From contig NZ_JAVFVS010000004.1 in the NCBI RefSeq assembly GCF_030929605.1, forward strand, positions 744,001-808,000: DNA of 64,000 nucleotides, in the 5' to 3' direction. The stretch is from Flavobacterium sp. LHD-80. GTDB taxonomy: Bacteria; Bacteroidota; Bacteroidia; Flavobacteriales; Flavobacteriaceae. The translations under genes were made by a program, and so were the position numbers. The notes below the pieces were generated by a model. The model was not told the DNA's origin, did no database searches, and saw nothing but the letters and a program-made list of their open reading frames with translations. Of the stretch, positions 53,771 through 63,226 are shown piece after piece. The first letter of the stretch is position 1. The number at the start of each line of letters is the position of its first letter.

Positions 53771-54316
53771 ATGAAAAGGATATATAAAATAACACTTTTA
53801 GTTGGTATAACTATTTTAGTTTCTTCTTGCCACAATAATTCGGCACCAAACTATCAGTATTTCCCAAATATGTATGAGTCTGTAGGTTATGAGCCTTACG
53901 CAGAAGCTAAAGTATTTAAGGGTGGAAAAGAAGGTCAGCTTCCTGTTGAAGGAACTATTAATAGAGGTTTTGAACCTTATGAGTATGAAAATTCGACTGC
54001 GGGTTATGAATTGGCAAAAGCTAATTTAAAATCACCGTTGACTGAAGCAGATAGAAATTCTGGAAAAGGAAAAGAGCTTTTCGAAATTTATTGTATTAGT
54101 TGCCATGGTGCAACTGGTAACGGTAAAGGTAAATTGGTTGAAAGAGAAAAATTTCTTGGGGTACCTAGTTATAAAGACAGGGTAATTACTGAAGGAAGTA
54201 TCTTCCACGTTGAGACTTATGGTTTAAATGCAATGGGTTCACACGCAAATCAATTAAGCGCCCACGAACGTTGGTTAGTTGCTGACTATGTTCTAAAACT
54301 AAAAAGCCAATTATAA
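53771..54316 (+). CDS. actE: ActE: monohaem cytochrome c lipoprotein of alternative complex III
   Basis: 181 residues. Lipoprotein signal (ITILVSSC, lipid Cys), then a class I cytochrome c with CISCH and axial Met in LNAMGSH. Anchored to the membrane surface, mediating transfer to the oxidase. Nine bases after actD. Confidence 0.94.
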   Translation: MKRIYKITLLVGITILVSSCHNNSAPNYQYFPNMYESVGYEPYAEAKVFKGGKEGQLPVEGTINRGFEPYEYENSTAGYELAKANLKSPLTEADRNSGKGKELFEIYCISCHGATGNGKGKLVEREKFLGVPSYKDRVITEGSIFHVETYGLNAMGSHANQLSAHERWLVADYVLKLKSQL

Positions 54317-54343
54317 TTGTTGAACAAACTGATCGTAATAGAT

Positions 54344-55738
54344 ATGTATACATTTTCAAGTAAATTAAAAACTTTTTCTATCATCTTAATGGTTCTTGGA
54401 CTATTAGGAATTGGGTATGGTTTTTTAAGTGCACCTAAAGATATTCAAGAAGTTGAAAAAATACTAGCAGCAGATGCTCATGGAGCTCATGGTACTGCGC
54501 ATGGGGAGTCTGCAGAGGCGTCACATAAAGAAGCGGGTCATCATGAAGCTGCTGAAGCTTCACACGAAGAGCACAAAGGTGGCGAGCACGAAAAAGTTGT
54601 TGCTGCTGATGAGCACACAGAACATTTAAACCACGTATTGCACCAATTGCAAAACAAACCTTGGTCTGCATTATATGTAGCTTGTATTTTCTTTTTACTG
54701 CTTTCTATGGGGGTTTTAGCATTTTATGCTATCCAACAAGTGGCTCAGGCAGGCTGGTCTCCAGTTTTGTTTAGAGTAATGCAGGGTATTACTGCTTATT
54801 TACCAGCTGGTTCAATAATTTTCTTTATAATATTAGTTTTATGCGGATTGCATTTTAATCATATTTTCGTTTGGCTTGGAGAAGGTGTTACTGACCCAAC
54901 TAGTGCTAATTATGACGCAATTATTGCTGGAAAATCTGGTTATTTAAATTTCCCTTTTTGGATTGCTAGAGCATTTGTATTTTTATTAGGATGGAACCTT
55001 TATAGAATTTATTCTAGAAAAAATTGTTTAGCTCAAGATGAAGCTAATGATGATCTTTACTACAAAAAGAATTTCAAAATGTCTGCTGGATTTTTAGTAT
55101 TCTTTATTGTATCAGAATCAATTATGTCTTGGGATTGGATTATGTCATTTGATCCACACTGGTTTAGTACATTGTTTGGATGGTATGTGTTTGCTTCTTT
55201 CTTTGTAAGTGGTATTACAAGTATTGCATTGGTAACAATTTATTTGAAATCTAAAGGATATTTAGAGTATGTAAACACAAGCCATATTCACGATTTAGCT
55301 AAATTCATGTTTGGTATCAGTGTTTTCTGGACTTATTTATGGTTCTCTCAATTCATGTTAATCTGGTATGCTAACATTCCAGAGGAGGTAACTTACTTTG
55401 TAACAAGAATTCAATTATATAACTTACCATTCTTTGGTGCTGTGGTTATGAACTTTGTTTTCCCATTGTTAATATTAATCAATACAGATTTCAAACGTCT
55501 AAATTGGGTAATTGTAATGGCAGGTACTGTTATTTTATTAGGTCACTATGTTGATTTCTTTAATATGATTATGCCTGGTACAGTTGGAGACAAATGGTTT
55601 ATTGGTGTTTCTGAAATTGCATCTATTCTTTTCTTCTTAGGTTTATTTATTTTTGTTGTATTTACTGCATTAACTAAAGCTCCTTTGTTAGCAAAAAGAA
55701 ATCCTTTCATTGAAGAAAGTAAACATTTTCATTATTAA
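54344..55738 (+). CDS. actF: ActF: NrfD-like quinol oxidoreductase membrane subunit
   Basis: 464 residues from ATG at 54344 (MYTFSSKLKTF); a TTG at 54317 is less likely. About ten membrane helices in NrfD pattern; PEEVTYFVTRIQ and SWDWIMSFDPHWFSTLFGWYVFAS are family segments. Between the first and second helix is a histidine-rich loop of about 50 residues (HGAHGTAHGESAEASHKE region). ActF is the second quinol-oxidising membrane subunit of ACIII. Confidence 0.93.
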   Translation: MYTFSSKLKTFSIILMVLGLLGIGYGFLSAPKDIQEVEKILAADAHGAHGTAHGESAEASHKEAGHHEAAEASHEEHKGGEHEKVVAADEHTEHLNHVLHQLQNKPWSALYVACIFFLLLSMGVLAFYAIQQVAQAGWSPVLFRVMQGITAYLPAGSIIFFIILVLCGLHFNHIFVWLGEGVTDPTSANYDAIIAGKSGYLNFPFWIARAFVFLLGWNLYRIYSRKNCLAQDEANDDLYYKKNFKMSAGFLVFFIVSESIMSWDWIMSFDPHWFSTLFGWYVFASFFVSGITSIALVTIYLKSKGYLEYVNTSHIHDLAKFMFGISVFWTYLWFSQFMLIWYANIPEEVTYFVTRIQLYNLPFFGAVVMNFVFPLLILINTDFKRLNWVIVMAGTVILLGHYVDFFNMIMPGTVGDKWFIGVSEIASILFFLGLFIFVVFTALTKAPLLAKRNPFIEESKHFHY

Positions 55739-55757
55739 TATTTAAAGAAGTAAACAG

Positions 55758-56954
55758 ATGACAAGTTTGTTGGTAATTATAGTTGTAGTTTTATTAGCAG
55801 TTGCATTATGGCAATTGACGAAGATATTTGACCTTACTCAGGTAGGTTCATCTTCGGACGATTCGCAGGTTGCATCAGATAATGATAATAATGTTCAGGG
55901 ATATATTATGTTTGGCTTTTTAGCTTTCATTTATATATTTACGATTTACGGTTTACTGAAATGGGGTAATTTAGCACTTCATACTCCTGCTTCTGAGCAC
56001 GGACTTTTAGTAGATAACTTAATGAATATTACTTGGGTTTTAATTTTTACTGTTCAAGTTATTACTCAAGGTTTATTATATTGGTTTTCTTTCAAAAACA
56101 GAGGACATAAAGATAGAAAAGCTTTGTTTTTTGCAGATAGTAATAAACTTGAAGCAATTTGGAGTATCATTCCATCTGTTGTTTTAGCTTGTTTAATTCT
56201 TTACGGATTATATGCTTGGAACAATATTATGTTTGTTGATAAGGATGAAGATGTAGTTGAAATTGAATTATATGCACAGCAATTTAAATGGACAGCAAGA
56301 TATGCTGGTCAAGATAATGTTTTAGGAAAAGCAAACGTTCGTTTGATTGAAGGTGTTAATACTTTAGGTGTTGATATGTCTGATCCTAATGCTCAAGATG
56401 ATATTGTAGTTACTGAATTGCATATACCAAAAGGTAAGAAAGTACATTTCAAAATGCGTTCTCAAGATGTTCTTCACTCAGCTTATATGCCTCATTTTAG
56501 AGCACAAATGAACTGTGTACCTGGAATGGTTACAGAATTTGCTTTTGTTCCTACTTATACTACAGCTGAATATAGAGAGTTGCCTTTTATGGTTGAAAAA
56601 GTTGCTAATATCAATAAACTTAGAGCTGAAAAAAGTACTCAGTTAGTTGCTAAAGGTGGTACAGCTTTAGATCCTTACACATTTGATTATTTATTATTGT
56701 GTAATAAAATTTGTGGAGCTTCTCACTATAACATGCAAATGAAAGTTGTGGTTGATACGCCTGAAGATTATAAAAAATGGTTAAGCGAAAAAACTACTTT
56801 AGCACAGGATATTAAAGCAGCAGCAGAAGCAGAAAAGGCAAAAGCAGCAGAAGCAACTGCACCAACAACAGATACAACTGCAAAAGTAATTGATACTGTT
56901 AAAGCGGTTATTGACACTGTAAAAGCAACTGTAGCTAAAGTTGCGATTAAGTAA
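55758..56954 (+). CDS. coxB: Cytochrome c oxidase subunit II
   Basis: 398 residues. Three or so N-terminal membrane segments, then the cupredoxin domain with the CuA site CNKICGASHYNM (Cys-x3-Cys-x3-His-x2-Met) and HSAYMPHFRAQM. C-terminal tail (about 345-398) is Ala/Lys/Thr-rich and low-complexity. Carries electrons to subunit I. Lies between actF and coxA. Confidence 0.95.
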   Translation: MTSLLVIIVVVLLAVALWQLTKIFDLTQVGSSSDDSQVASDNDNNVQGYIMFGFLAFIYIFTIYGLLKWGNLALHTPASEHGLLVDNLMNITWVLIFTVQVITQGLLYWFSFKNRGHKDRKALFFADSNKLEAIWSIIPSVVLACLILYGLYAWNNIMFVDKDEDVVEIELYAQQFKWTARYAGQDNVLGKANVRLIEGVNTLGVDMSDPNAQDDIVVTELHIPKGKKVHFKMRSQDVLHSAYMPHFRAQMNCVPGMVTEFAFVPTYTTAEYRELPFMVEKVANINKLRAEKSTQLVAKGGTALDPYTFDYLLLCNKICGASHYNMQMKVVVDTPEDYKKWLSEKTTLAQDIKAAAEAEKAKAAEATAPTTDTTAKVIDTVKAVIDTVKATVAKVAIK

Positions 56955-56984
56955 TATTATTAAGAAAATTTAAAGTACACATAT

Positions 56985-58787
56985 ATGTCAGCAGAAGCGC
57001 ACGGTCACGATCACGGACACGATCACGAGCACGAACATCATCATAAAGACACATTCATTACTAAATATATCTTTAGTATTGATCACAAAATGATCGCTAA
57101 GCAATACTTGATCACGGGTATTATCATGGGGATTATTGGTATCGCTATGTCTTTGCTTTTCAGAATGCAATTGGCATGGCCAGAAGAGTCTTTCAAAATC
57201 TTTAATGTTTTATTAGGAGACAAATTTGCACCTGATGGTGTGATGGCAAATGATATTTATCTTGCTTTGGTTACAATTCACGGTACCATCATGGTATTCT
57301 TTGTACTGACAGCTGGATTGAGTGGAACTTTTAGTAACTTACTTATTCCGCTTCAAATTGGAGCAAGAGATATGGCTTCTGGATTTATGAATATGATTTC
57401 ATACTGGTTGTTCTTTTTATCTGCTGTAGTAATGTTATGTTCTTTATTTGTTGAAGCTGGACCAGCTTCTGCAGGTTGGACAATTTATCCTCCATTAAGT
57501 GCGTTGCCACAAGCGATCCCTGGATCAGGAACTGGTATGACTTTATGGTTAGTTTCAATGGCGATCTTTATTGCATCTTCTTTAATGGGATCATTAAACT
57601 ACATTGTAACTGTTATTAATTTAAGAACTAAAGGAATGTCTATGACTAGACTTCCTCTTACAATCTGGACATTTTTCGTAACAGCTATTATTGGTGTTAT
57701 TTCATTCCCAGTATTATTATCTGCAGCTTTATTATTGATTTTCGATAGAAGTTTTGGTACTTCATTCTTCTTATCTGATATCTATATTGCGGGAGAGGTT
57801 TTACACTACCAAGGAGGTTCTCCAGTATTGTTTGAGCACTTATTCTGGTTCTTAGGTCACCCTGAAGTTTACATCGTAATCTTGCCGGCAATGGGGCTTG
57901 TTTCTGAAATTATGGCTACGAACTCTCGTAAACCAATATTCGGATACAGAGCGATGATTATGTCAGTTCTTGCAATTGCATTCTTATCGACTATTGTTTG
58001 GGGTCACCACATGTTTATTTCTGGGATGAATCCTTTCTTAGGATCTGTGTTTACTTTTACAACTTTATTGATTGCAATTCCATCTGCTGTAAAAGCGTTC
58101 AACTGGATTACAACTTTATGGAAAGGTAATTTACAATTCAACCCTGCAATGTTATTCTCTATCGGAATGGTTTCTACTTTCATCACTGGAGGTTTAACAG
58201 GGATCATTTTAGGAGATAGTACTTTAGATATTAACGTTCACGATACTTACTTCGTAATTGCTCACTTTCACTTAGTAATGGGTATCTCTGCACTTTATGG
58301 AATGTTTGCTGGTATTTACCACTGGTTCCCTAAAATGTACGGAAGAATGTTGAATAAAAACTTAGGTTATATTCACTTTTGGGTAACTGCTGTTTGTGCT
58401 TATGGAGTATTCTTCCCAATGCATTTTATTGGATTAGCTGGTTTACCAAGACGTTATTATACAAACACAAACTTCCCATTATTTGATGATTTACAAAATG
58501 TGAATGTTTTAATTACAACATTTGCTCTTGTAGGAGGTGCTTTCCAATTAGTATTCTTATACAACTTCTTTAGCAGTATTTTCTACGGTAAAAAAGCAGT
58601 TCAGAATCCATGGAAATCTACAACTTTAGAGTGGACTACACCAGTTGAACATATTCATGGAAACTGGCCAGGTGAAATTCCTCATGTATATCGTTGGCCG
58701 TATGACTATAGTAACCCAAATCATGATGTAGATTTTGTTCCTCAAAATGTACCAATGAAAGAAGGTGAAGAAGTTTTACACCATTAG
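56985..58787 (+). CDS. coxA: Cytochrome c oxidase subunit I (A-type haem-copper oxidase)
   Basis: 600 residues. All haem-copper ligands present: low-spin haem His in TIHGTIMVFF, CuB in GHPEVYIVILPAMG (with the Glu of the A1-type D-channel) and WGHHMFISGM, and haem a3 His in AHFHLVMGISAL. N-terminus carries a His/Asp-rich stretch, HGHDHGHDHEHEHHH. No subunit III gene follows in this window; the terminator at 58796 ends the operon. Confidence 0.97.
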   Translation: MSAEAHGHDHGHDHEHEHHHKDTFITKYIFSIDHKMIAKQYLITGIIMGIIGIAMSLLFRMQLAWPEESFKIFNVLLGDKFAPDGVMANDIYLALVTIHGTIMVFFVLTAGLSGTFSNLLIPLQIGARDMASGFMNMISYWLFFLSAVVMLCSLFVEAGPASAGWTIYPPLSALPQAIPGSGTGMTLWLVSMAIFIASSLMGSLNYIVTVINLRTKGMSMTRLPLTIWTFFVTAIIGVISFPVLLSAALLLIFDRSFGTSFFLSDIYIAGEVLHYQGGSPVLFEHLFWFLGHPEVYIVILPAMGLVSEIMATNSRKPIFGYRAMIMSVLAIAFLSTIVWGHHMFISGMNPFLGSVFTFTTLLIAIPSAVKAFNWITTLWKGNLQFNPAMLFSIGMVSTFITGGLTGIILGDSTLDINVHDTYFVIAHFHLVMGISALYGMFAGIYHWFPKMYGRMLNKNLGYIHFWVTAVCAYGVFFPMHFIGLAGLPRRYYTNTNFPLFDDLQNVNVLITTFALVGGAFQLVFLYNFFSSIFYGKKAVQNPWKSTTLEWTTPVEHIHGNWPGEIPHVYRWPYDYSNPNHDVDFVPQNVPMKEGEEVLHH

Positions 58788-58795
58788 AAATATTA

Positions 58796-58830
58796 GAAAA
58801 GACTATCAGAAATGATAGTCTTTTTTTTTT
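58796..58830 (+). terminator. Terminator of act/cox operon
   Basis: GACTATCA/TGATAGTC arms and T-run. Confidence 0.9.
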
Positions 58831-58887
58831 GTTTAGTTAAAATTTTAAACGTTCAGTTTTACTGTTTTACAAACTAATTAGTTTCTA

Positions 58888-58895
58888 TATCTTTG
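58888..58895 (+). promoter_or_regulatory. -7 promoter box of ruvB
   Basis: TATCTTTG, only four bases before the ruvB ATG at 58900, so the transcript start would be at or within the start codon. Confidence 0.6.
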
Positions 58896-58899
58896 TAGG

Positions 58900-59922
58900 A
58901 TGAATGAAAACCTAGATCCTACCACAAAAGGATATAACCCAGAAGAATTAGATCTTGAAAAAAGATTGCGTCCGCTGTCATTTGATGATTTTGCCGGACA
59001 AGATCAAGTTTTAGAAAATTTAAAAGTTTTTGTTGCTGCTGCGAATCAACGTGGAGAAGCACTTGATCATGCTCTTTTTCATGGACCTCCGGGACTTGGT
59101 AAAACCACATTGGCTAATATCTTGGCTAATGAACTTCAAGTTGGAATTAAAATAACTTCAGGACCTGTATTAGACAAGCCTGGTGATTTAGCTGGATTAT
59201 TGACTAATTTAGATGAAAGGGATGTTTTATTCATTGATGAGATTCATAGATTAAGTCCTGTTGTTGAGGAATATTTATATTCGGCAATGGAGGATTTCAA
59301 AATCGATATTATGATCGAATCTGGTCCTAATGCGAGAACAGTGCAAATCAATTTGAACCCGTTTACATTGATTGGTGCTACTACGCGCTCGGGATTATTG
59401 ACTGCTCCGATGAGAGCTCGTTTTGGAATTTCATCTCGTCTACAATATTATACTACTGAACTTTTAACGACAATTGTTGAAAGAAGTGCTTCTATTTTAA
59501 AAATGCCTATTGATCTTGAAGCGGCAATTGAAATTGCTGGTCGCAGCCGTGGAACTCCTCGTATTGCAAATGCATTATTGCGAAGAGTGCGTGATTTTGC
59601 TCAGATAAAAGGTAACGGAAGAATTGATTTGGAAATTTCTAAATATGCATTAAAAGCTTTAAATGTTGATGCAAATGGATTAGATGAAATGGACAATAAA
59701 ATTTTATTAACTATTATCAATAAATTCAAAGGTGGTCCGGTTGGACTTTCAACTTTGGCAACTGCAGTTTCTGAAAGCAGTGAAACTATTGAAGAAGTTT
59801 ATGAGCCATTTTTAATTCAAGAAGGGTTTATTATGAGAACTCCGCGTGGTCGTGAAGTTACTGATAAGGCGTATAAACATCTTGGTAAAATAAACACTAA
59901 TATTCAAGGAGGTTTGTTTTAA
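58900..59922 (+). CDS. ruvB: Holliday junction branch migration helicase RuvB
   Basis: 340 residues. AAA+ ATPase: [19 protein letters not shown], Walker [14 protein letters not shown], Walker [17 protein letters not shown], sensor 1 [18 protein letters not shown], and C-terminal DNA-binding RuvB domain ending [16 protein letters not shown]. Drives branch migration with RuvA. Followed 10 bases later by the P450 gene. Confidence 0.98.
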   Translation: MNENLDPTTKGYNPEELDLEKRLRPLSFDDFAGQDQVLENLKVFVAAANQRGEALDHALFHGPPGLGKTTLANILANELQVGIKITSGPVLDKPGDLAGLLTNLDERDVLFIDEIHRLSPVVEEYLYSAMEDFKIDIMIESGPNARTVQINLNPFTLIGATTRSGLLTAPMRARFGISSRLQYYTTELLTTIVERSASILKMPIDLEAAIEIAGRSRGTPRIANALLRRVRDFAQIKGNGRIDLEISKYALKALNVDANGLDEMDNKILLTIINKFKGGPVGLSTLATAVSESSETIEEVYEPFLIQEGFIMRTPRGREVTDKAYKHLGKINTNIQGGLF

Positions 59923-59932
59923 ATCCACTTTT

Positions 59933-61279
59933 ATGTCTTCAGACAAAAAATATAATTATCCTAATAAGCTGCCAATATTTAGATTTTTTCTTGATGCTGA
60001 AGGTGTTCGTAGAAATCCAATACCTTTTCATAAAAGATATTTTGATAAACTTGGCGATTCCTTTTCTTTAAAAATCGGATTTTCTAAACACTTAATTTTG
60101 TCTAGAGATAATGAAATTGCGCAATATATTTTAGTTAAAAATCAAAAGAATTATCATAAGTCAAAGTTTCAGTCTGTATATCTTTCTAAATATTTAGGAA
60201 AAGGACTTTTAACAAGCGATGGTGATTTTTGGTTAAAACAACGAAGACTTATTCAGCCCGCATTTCATAAGCAAAAAATGAATATGCTGGTGGATAATAT
60301 GAATAAGACTATCATTTCTGAAATTGATTCTTTAGAAGAGAATACGACCTTTAATGCTTTCCCGGCGATGAGTCAATTAGCATTTAATGTTGTAGCAAAA
60401 TCATTATTTGAATTTTCAATTTCGGGAGAAAAGCTTAATAGAATTAAGTTTATAATAGAAGAAGTTCAAAAATTTCTAGTTAAAGAAATTAGACTTCCTC
60501 ATAAAGCTTTATGGTTTTCCTTAAGTGGCCAGGTAAAAAAGCATTTGAAATTAGCTGAAGAAAATAATAGGATTATTAAGGAAATTATTGAGGAAAGAAG
60601 TAGTTCAAATGAAGATTTCAATGACCTGCTTAATATGTTGATGGAAACTCGGTATGAAGATACTGGGGAGTCTATGGCAATGCAGCAACTAATAGATGAA
60701 ATTAAAATTTTGTTTATTGCGGGTCATGAAACGACGGCAAATGCATTGACTTTTACGCTTCATTTTCTTGGGAGTAATCCTGATGTTCAACAAAAGGTTT
60801 TTGATGAGATTGCTGAAGTAGAATCGCAAACAGATAATGTGATTGAGCAACTTCAAAAGATGCCTTATATTAATGCGGTTTTGAATGAATCAATGCGTTT
60901 ATATCCGCCAGCCTGGATTACAGATCGACAAAATGTTGAAGACGATACGGTTGGTGACTTTAAAATTAAAAAAGGAACTTTGATTGGGATTTCGTTTTAT
61001 GAATTGCATCGAAATCCAAAATATTGGCAAGATCCAGATAAATTTGTTCCAGAGCGATTTCTTGGTGAAAAGAAGAAACAGTCAATGCAATATTTTTATC
61101 CTTTTGGTGCTGGACCTCGTATGTGCATTGGAGCTGGTTTTGCGATTTATGAAATGTGCTTGGCGATCTCTCAAATTGTCAAACGTTATGTTATAGTATC
61201 AAATACAACTAGTGTCGAGTTTAATCCGTTGGTAACTTTGAAACCAGTTAATGTTGAAATTTCACTATCTAAAAGATGA
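59933..61279 (+). CDS. Cytochrome P450
   Basis: 448 residues, no membrane anchor. Helix I oxygen-binding [12 protein letters not shown], ExxR in [13 protein letters not shown] region, and heme-binding [17 protein letters not shown] with Cys about residue 397. Class I type, electron donors (ferredoxin) not adjacent. CYP102/CYP4-like in the bacterial P450 fold; substrate is not inferable. Starts 10 bases after ruvB and overlaps queG by 4 bases, an odd partnership. Confidence 0.93.
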   Translation: MSSDKKYNYPNKLPIFRFFLDAEGVRRNPIPFHKRYFDKLGDSFSLKIGFSKHLILSRDNEIAQYILVKNQKNYHKSKFQSVYLSKYLGKGLLTSDGDFWLKQRRLIQPAFHKQKMNMLVDNMNKTIISEIDSLEENTTFNAFPAMSQLAFNVVAKSLFEFSISGEKLNRIKFIIEEVQKFLVKEIRLPHKALWFSLSGQVKKHLKLAEENNRIIKEIIEERSSSNEDFNDLLNMLMETRYEDTGESMAMQQLIDEIKILFIAGHETTANALTFTLHFLGSNPDVQQKVFDEIAEVESQTDNVIEQLQKMPYINAVLNESMRLYPPAWITDRQNVEDDTVGDFKIKKGTLIGISFYELHRNPKYWQDPDKFVPERFLGEKKKQSMQYFYPFGAGPRMCIGAGFAIYEMCLAISQIVKRYVIVSNTTSVEFNPLVTLKPVNVEISLSKR

Positions 61280-62202
61280 GTATCAATTCGAAAGAAACAT
61301 ATTCAAAGTTTATAAAAGAAGAAGCTAAAAGGCTTGGATTTCTTTCTTGTGGAATATCAAAAGCTGGTTTTCTGGAAGAGGAGGCACCTCGTCTTGAAAA
61401 ATGGCTGCATAATAACCATAACGGCCAAATGGCTTATATGGAAAATCATTTTGACAAGCGTTTAGATCCAACTTTGCTAGTTGATGATGCTAAAAGTGTG
61501 GTTTCTCTTCTTCTTAATTATTTTCCTTCGGAATCTCAGAATGATGATAGTTTTAAAATATCAAAGTACGCCTATGGTCAGGATTATCATTTTGTTATTA
61601 AAGAAAAACTAAAAGAATTACTTCATTCTATTCAAGAGAATATTGGTGAAGTTTCAGGCCGTGCATTTGTTGACTCTGCACCAGTTTTAGATAAAGCTTG
61701 GGCAGCAAAAAGCGGTTTGGGCTGGATTGGGAAAAACAGTAATCTAATAACTCAAAAAGTAGGTTCTTTTTATTTTATTGCAGAACTTATCTTGGATCTC
61801 GATTTAGAATATGATTACAAAGTTACAGATCATTGTGGCTCTTGTACTGCTTGCATTGATGCTTGTCCTACGCAGGCAATCGTAGCGCCTTATGTAGTTG
61901 ATGGTAGTAAATGCATATCTTATTACACAATCGAATTAAAGGAAAATCTTCCGTATGATATGAAAGGGAAATTCGATGAATGGATGTTTGGATGTGATAC
62001 TTGCCAAGATGTTTGTCCATGGAATCGTTTTTCAAAGCCCCACTCAGAACCTTTATTTAATCCCAATCCTGATTTGCTTTCTTTTTCCAAAAAAGATTGG
62101 ACCGAAATTACAGAGGAAACCTTCCGAACAGTTTTTAGAAATTCTCCCATAAAAAGAACTAAGTTTGAGGGACTAAAGCGAAATATTTCTTTTTTAGAAT
62201 AA
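61276..62202 (+). CDS. queG: Epoxyqueuosine reductase QueG
   Basis: 308 residues. Contains the cobalamin-dependent queG core and two [4Fe-4S] sites [17 protein letters not shown] and [13 protein letters not shown]. It converts epoxyqueuosine to queuosine in tRNA (GUN anticodons). Overlaps P450 with ATGA, so coupled translation. The related transporter (16 kb) handles precursor import. Confidence 0.96.
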   Translation: MSINSKETYSKFIKEEAKRLGFLSCGISKAGFLEEEAPRLEKWLHNNHNGQMAYMENHFDKRLDPTLLVDDAKSVVSLLLNYFPSESQNDDSFKISKYAYGQDYHFVIKEKLKELLHSIQENIGEVSGRAFVDSAPVLDKAWAAKSGLGWIGKNSNLITQKVGSFYFIAELILDLDLEYDYKVTDHCGSCTACIDACPTQAIVAPYVVDGSKCISYYTIELKENLPYDMKGKFDEWMFGCDTCQDVCPWNRFSKPHSEPLFNPNPDLLSFSKKDWTEITEETFRTVFRNSPIKRTKFEGLKRNISFLE

Positions 62203-63031
62203 GTTACTTCATAAATAATTTAAAATTTTCGGACAATTATTTTCCTTTTTTCATTCATAAATTTTCACTCAGATAAGACACATTTTTTGTAAGAAGCTAT
62301 GCTTTAGTTTGATACGTGTGTCTTTCTGTTCTGTATAAGAAATAAAATACATCAAAAGCCGTTTGTCGATAATTATTATCGATAAATGACATTCTAGTTT
62401 ATCATTTGTTTCATAGTGAATTTTTAAATTCAATTTTTTGCGGCTATTAATGTCAAGTTAATTATTGCCTTTAGCGTATTTAATTAAATTTGAGATTAAT
62501 ATGGTTTTCTACTGATAAAATAGAATTTCAAATTATTTAAAAACATCTTTATAGATTAATCATTCAATTTGTTCTATATTTAAAGTATTGGTAGTCAATA
62601 TATTTGTTTTTTTGTTGCACTCGTAATGACTATATTTTTAAAAATTATCAGTGCTTTTTTTTACTTTGAAAAACAACTAAAGGATGAAAAATTTATGGCA
62701 ACAATAGATTTGCAAAAATTAAAATCAATGTGATTTAGAGAGCAGAAAAAAGCAAACAAGTGTTAAAGAAGTTTTGAGATGGATAATATTGTTTGTTTTG
62801 TAAGATATTTTGATGTTTTTCTCTTAAATATTTGATAATTATGAGTTATCGCTAATAAATTAGGAAAATTCTTCTGTTTTGTTGTGAAATAGTCAGTTTT
62901 GATGAATTTCGGAATTGAATTTTGTTGAAAAAAGATGTTATTCAACGTTTTTATAGGTAGTTTGTCGACTAATGTAGCTAATTATGAGGTGTTTATATAC
63001 TTTCGCGACACCAAAACTACCAAAATAACCT
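62203..63031. other. Long AT-rich intergenic region
   Basis: About 830 bases without a supported gene. It holds a palindrome TTTGTCGATAA / TTATCGATAAA at 62362-62386, several TAnnTTTG-like strings (for example 62599-62606 and 62705-62712) and tiny ORFs under 15 codons. A promoter-like TACTTTCG box near 62999 precedes the adhesin gene. Confidence 0.6.
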
Positions 63032-63226
63032 ATGAGACAATTTTTATGTCTTGGACCTAAAAAGGTTCAAATGAATTTTGATTTTAATAAAAATCTGAAA
63101 AGAGATTTTATTTTTCTTTCGAGATCCAATCCCTTCATTTTTTCGTATTTGTCCAATATGCTGAAAACTATGGTAGTTTTTTCAGCTGGCAATATTTGCT
63201 CTCAAATCTCACTTGCGTATGCGTAA
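63032..63226 (+). CDS. Possible small ORF overlapping the adhesin gene start
   Basis: 64 residues, beginning soon after a promoter-like TACTTTCG box. It overlaps the adhesin start by eight bases in another frame. It has no recognised domain or signal peptide and no homology visible by eye. Could be a coupling ORF or simply leader sequence; low confidence. Confidence 0.25.
   Translation: MRQFLCLGPKKVQMNFDFNKNLKRDFIFLSRSNPFIFSYLSNMLKTMVVFSAGNICSQISLAYA

Noticed and set aside
62690..62735. Mini-ORF MATIDLQKLKSM in the long gap
   Set aside because: Twelve codons, no ribosome-binding or conservation evidence; could be a relic but not supportable.
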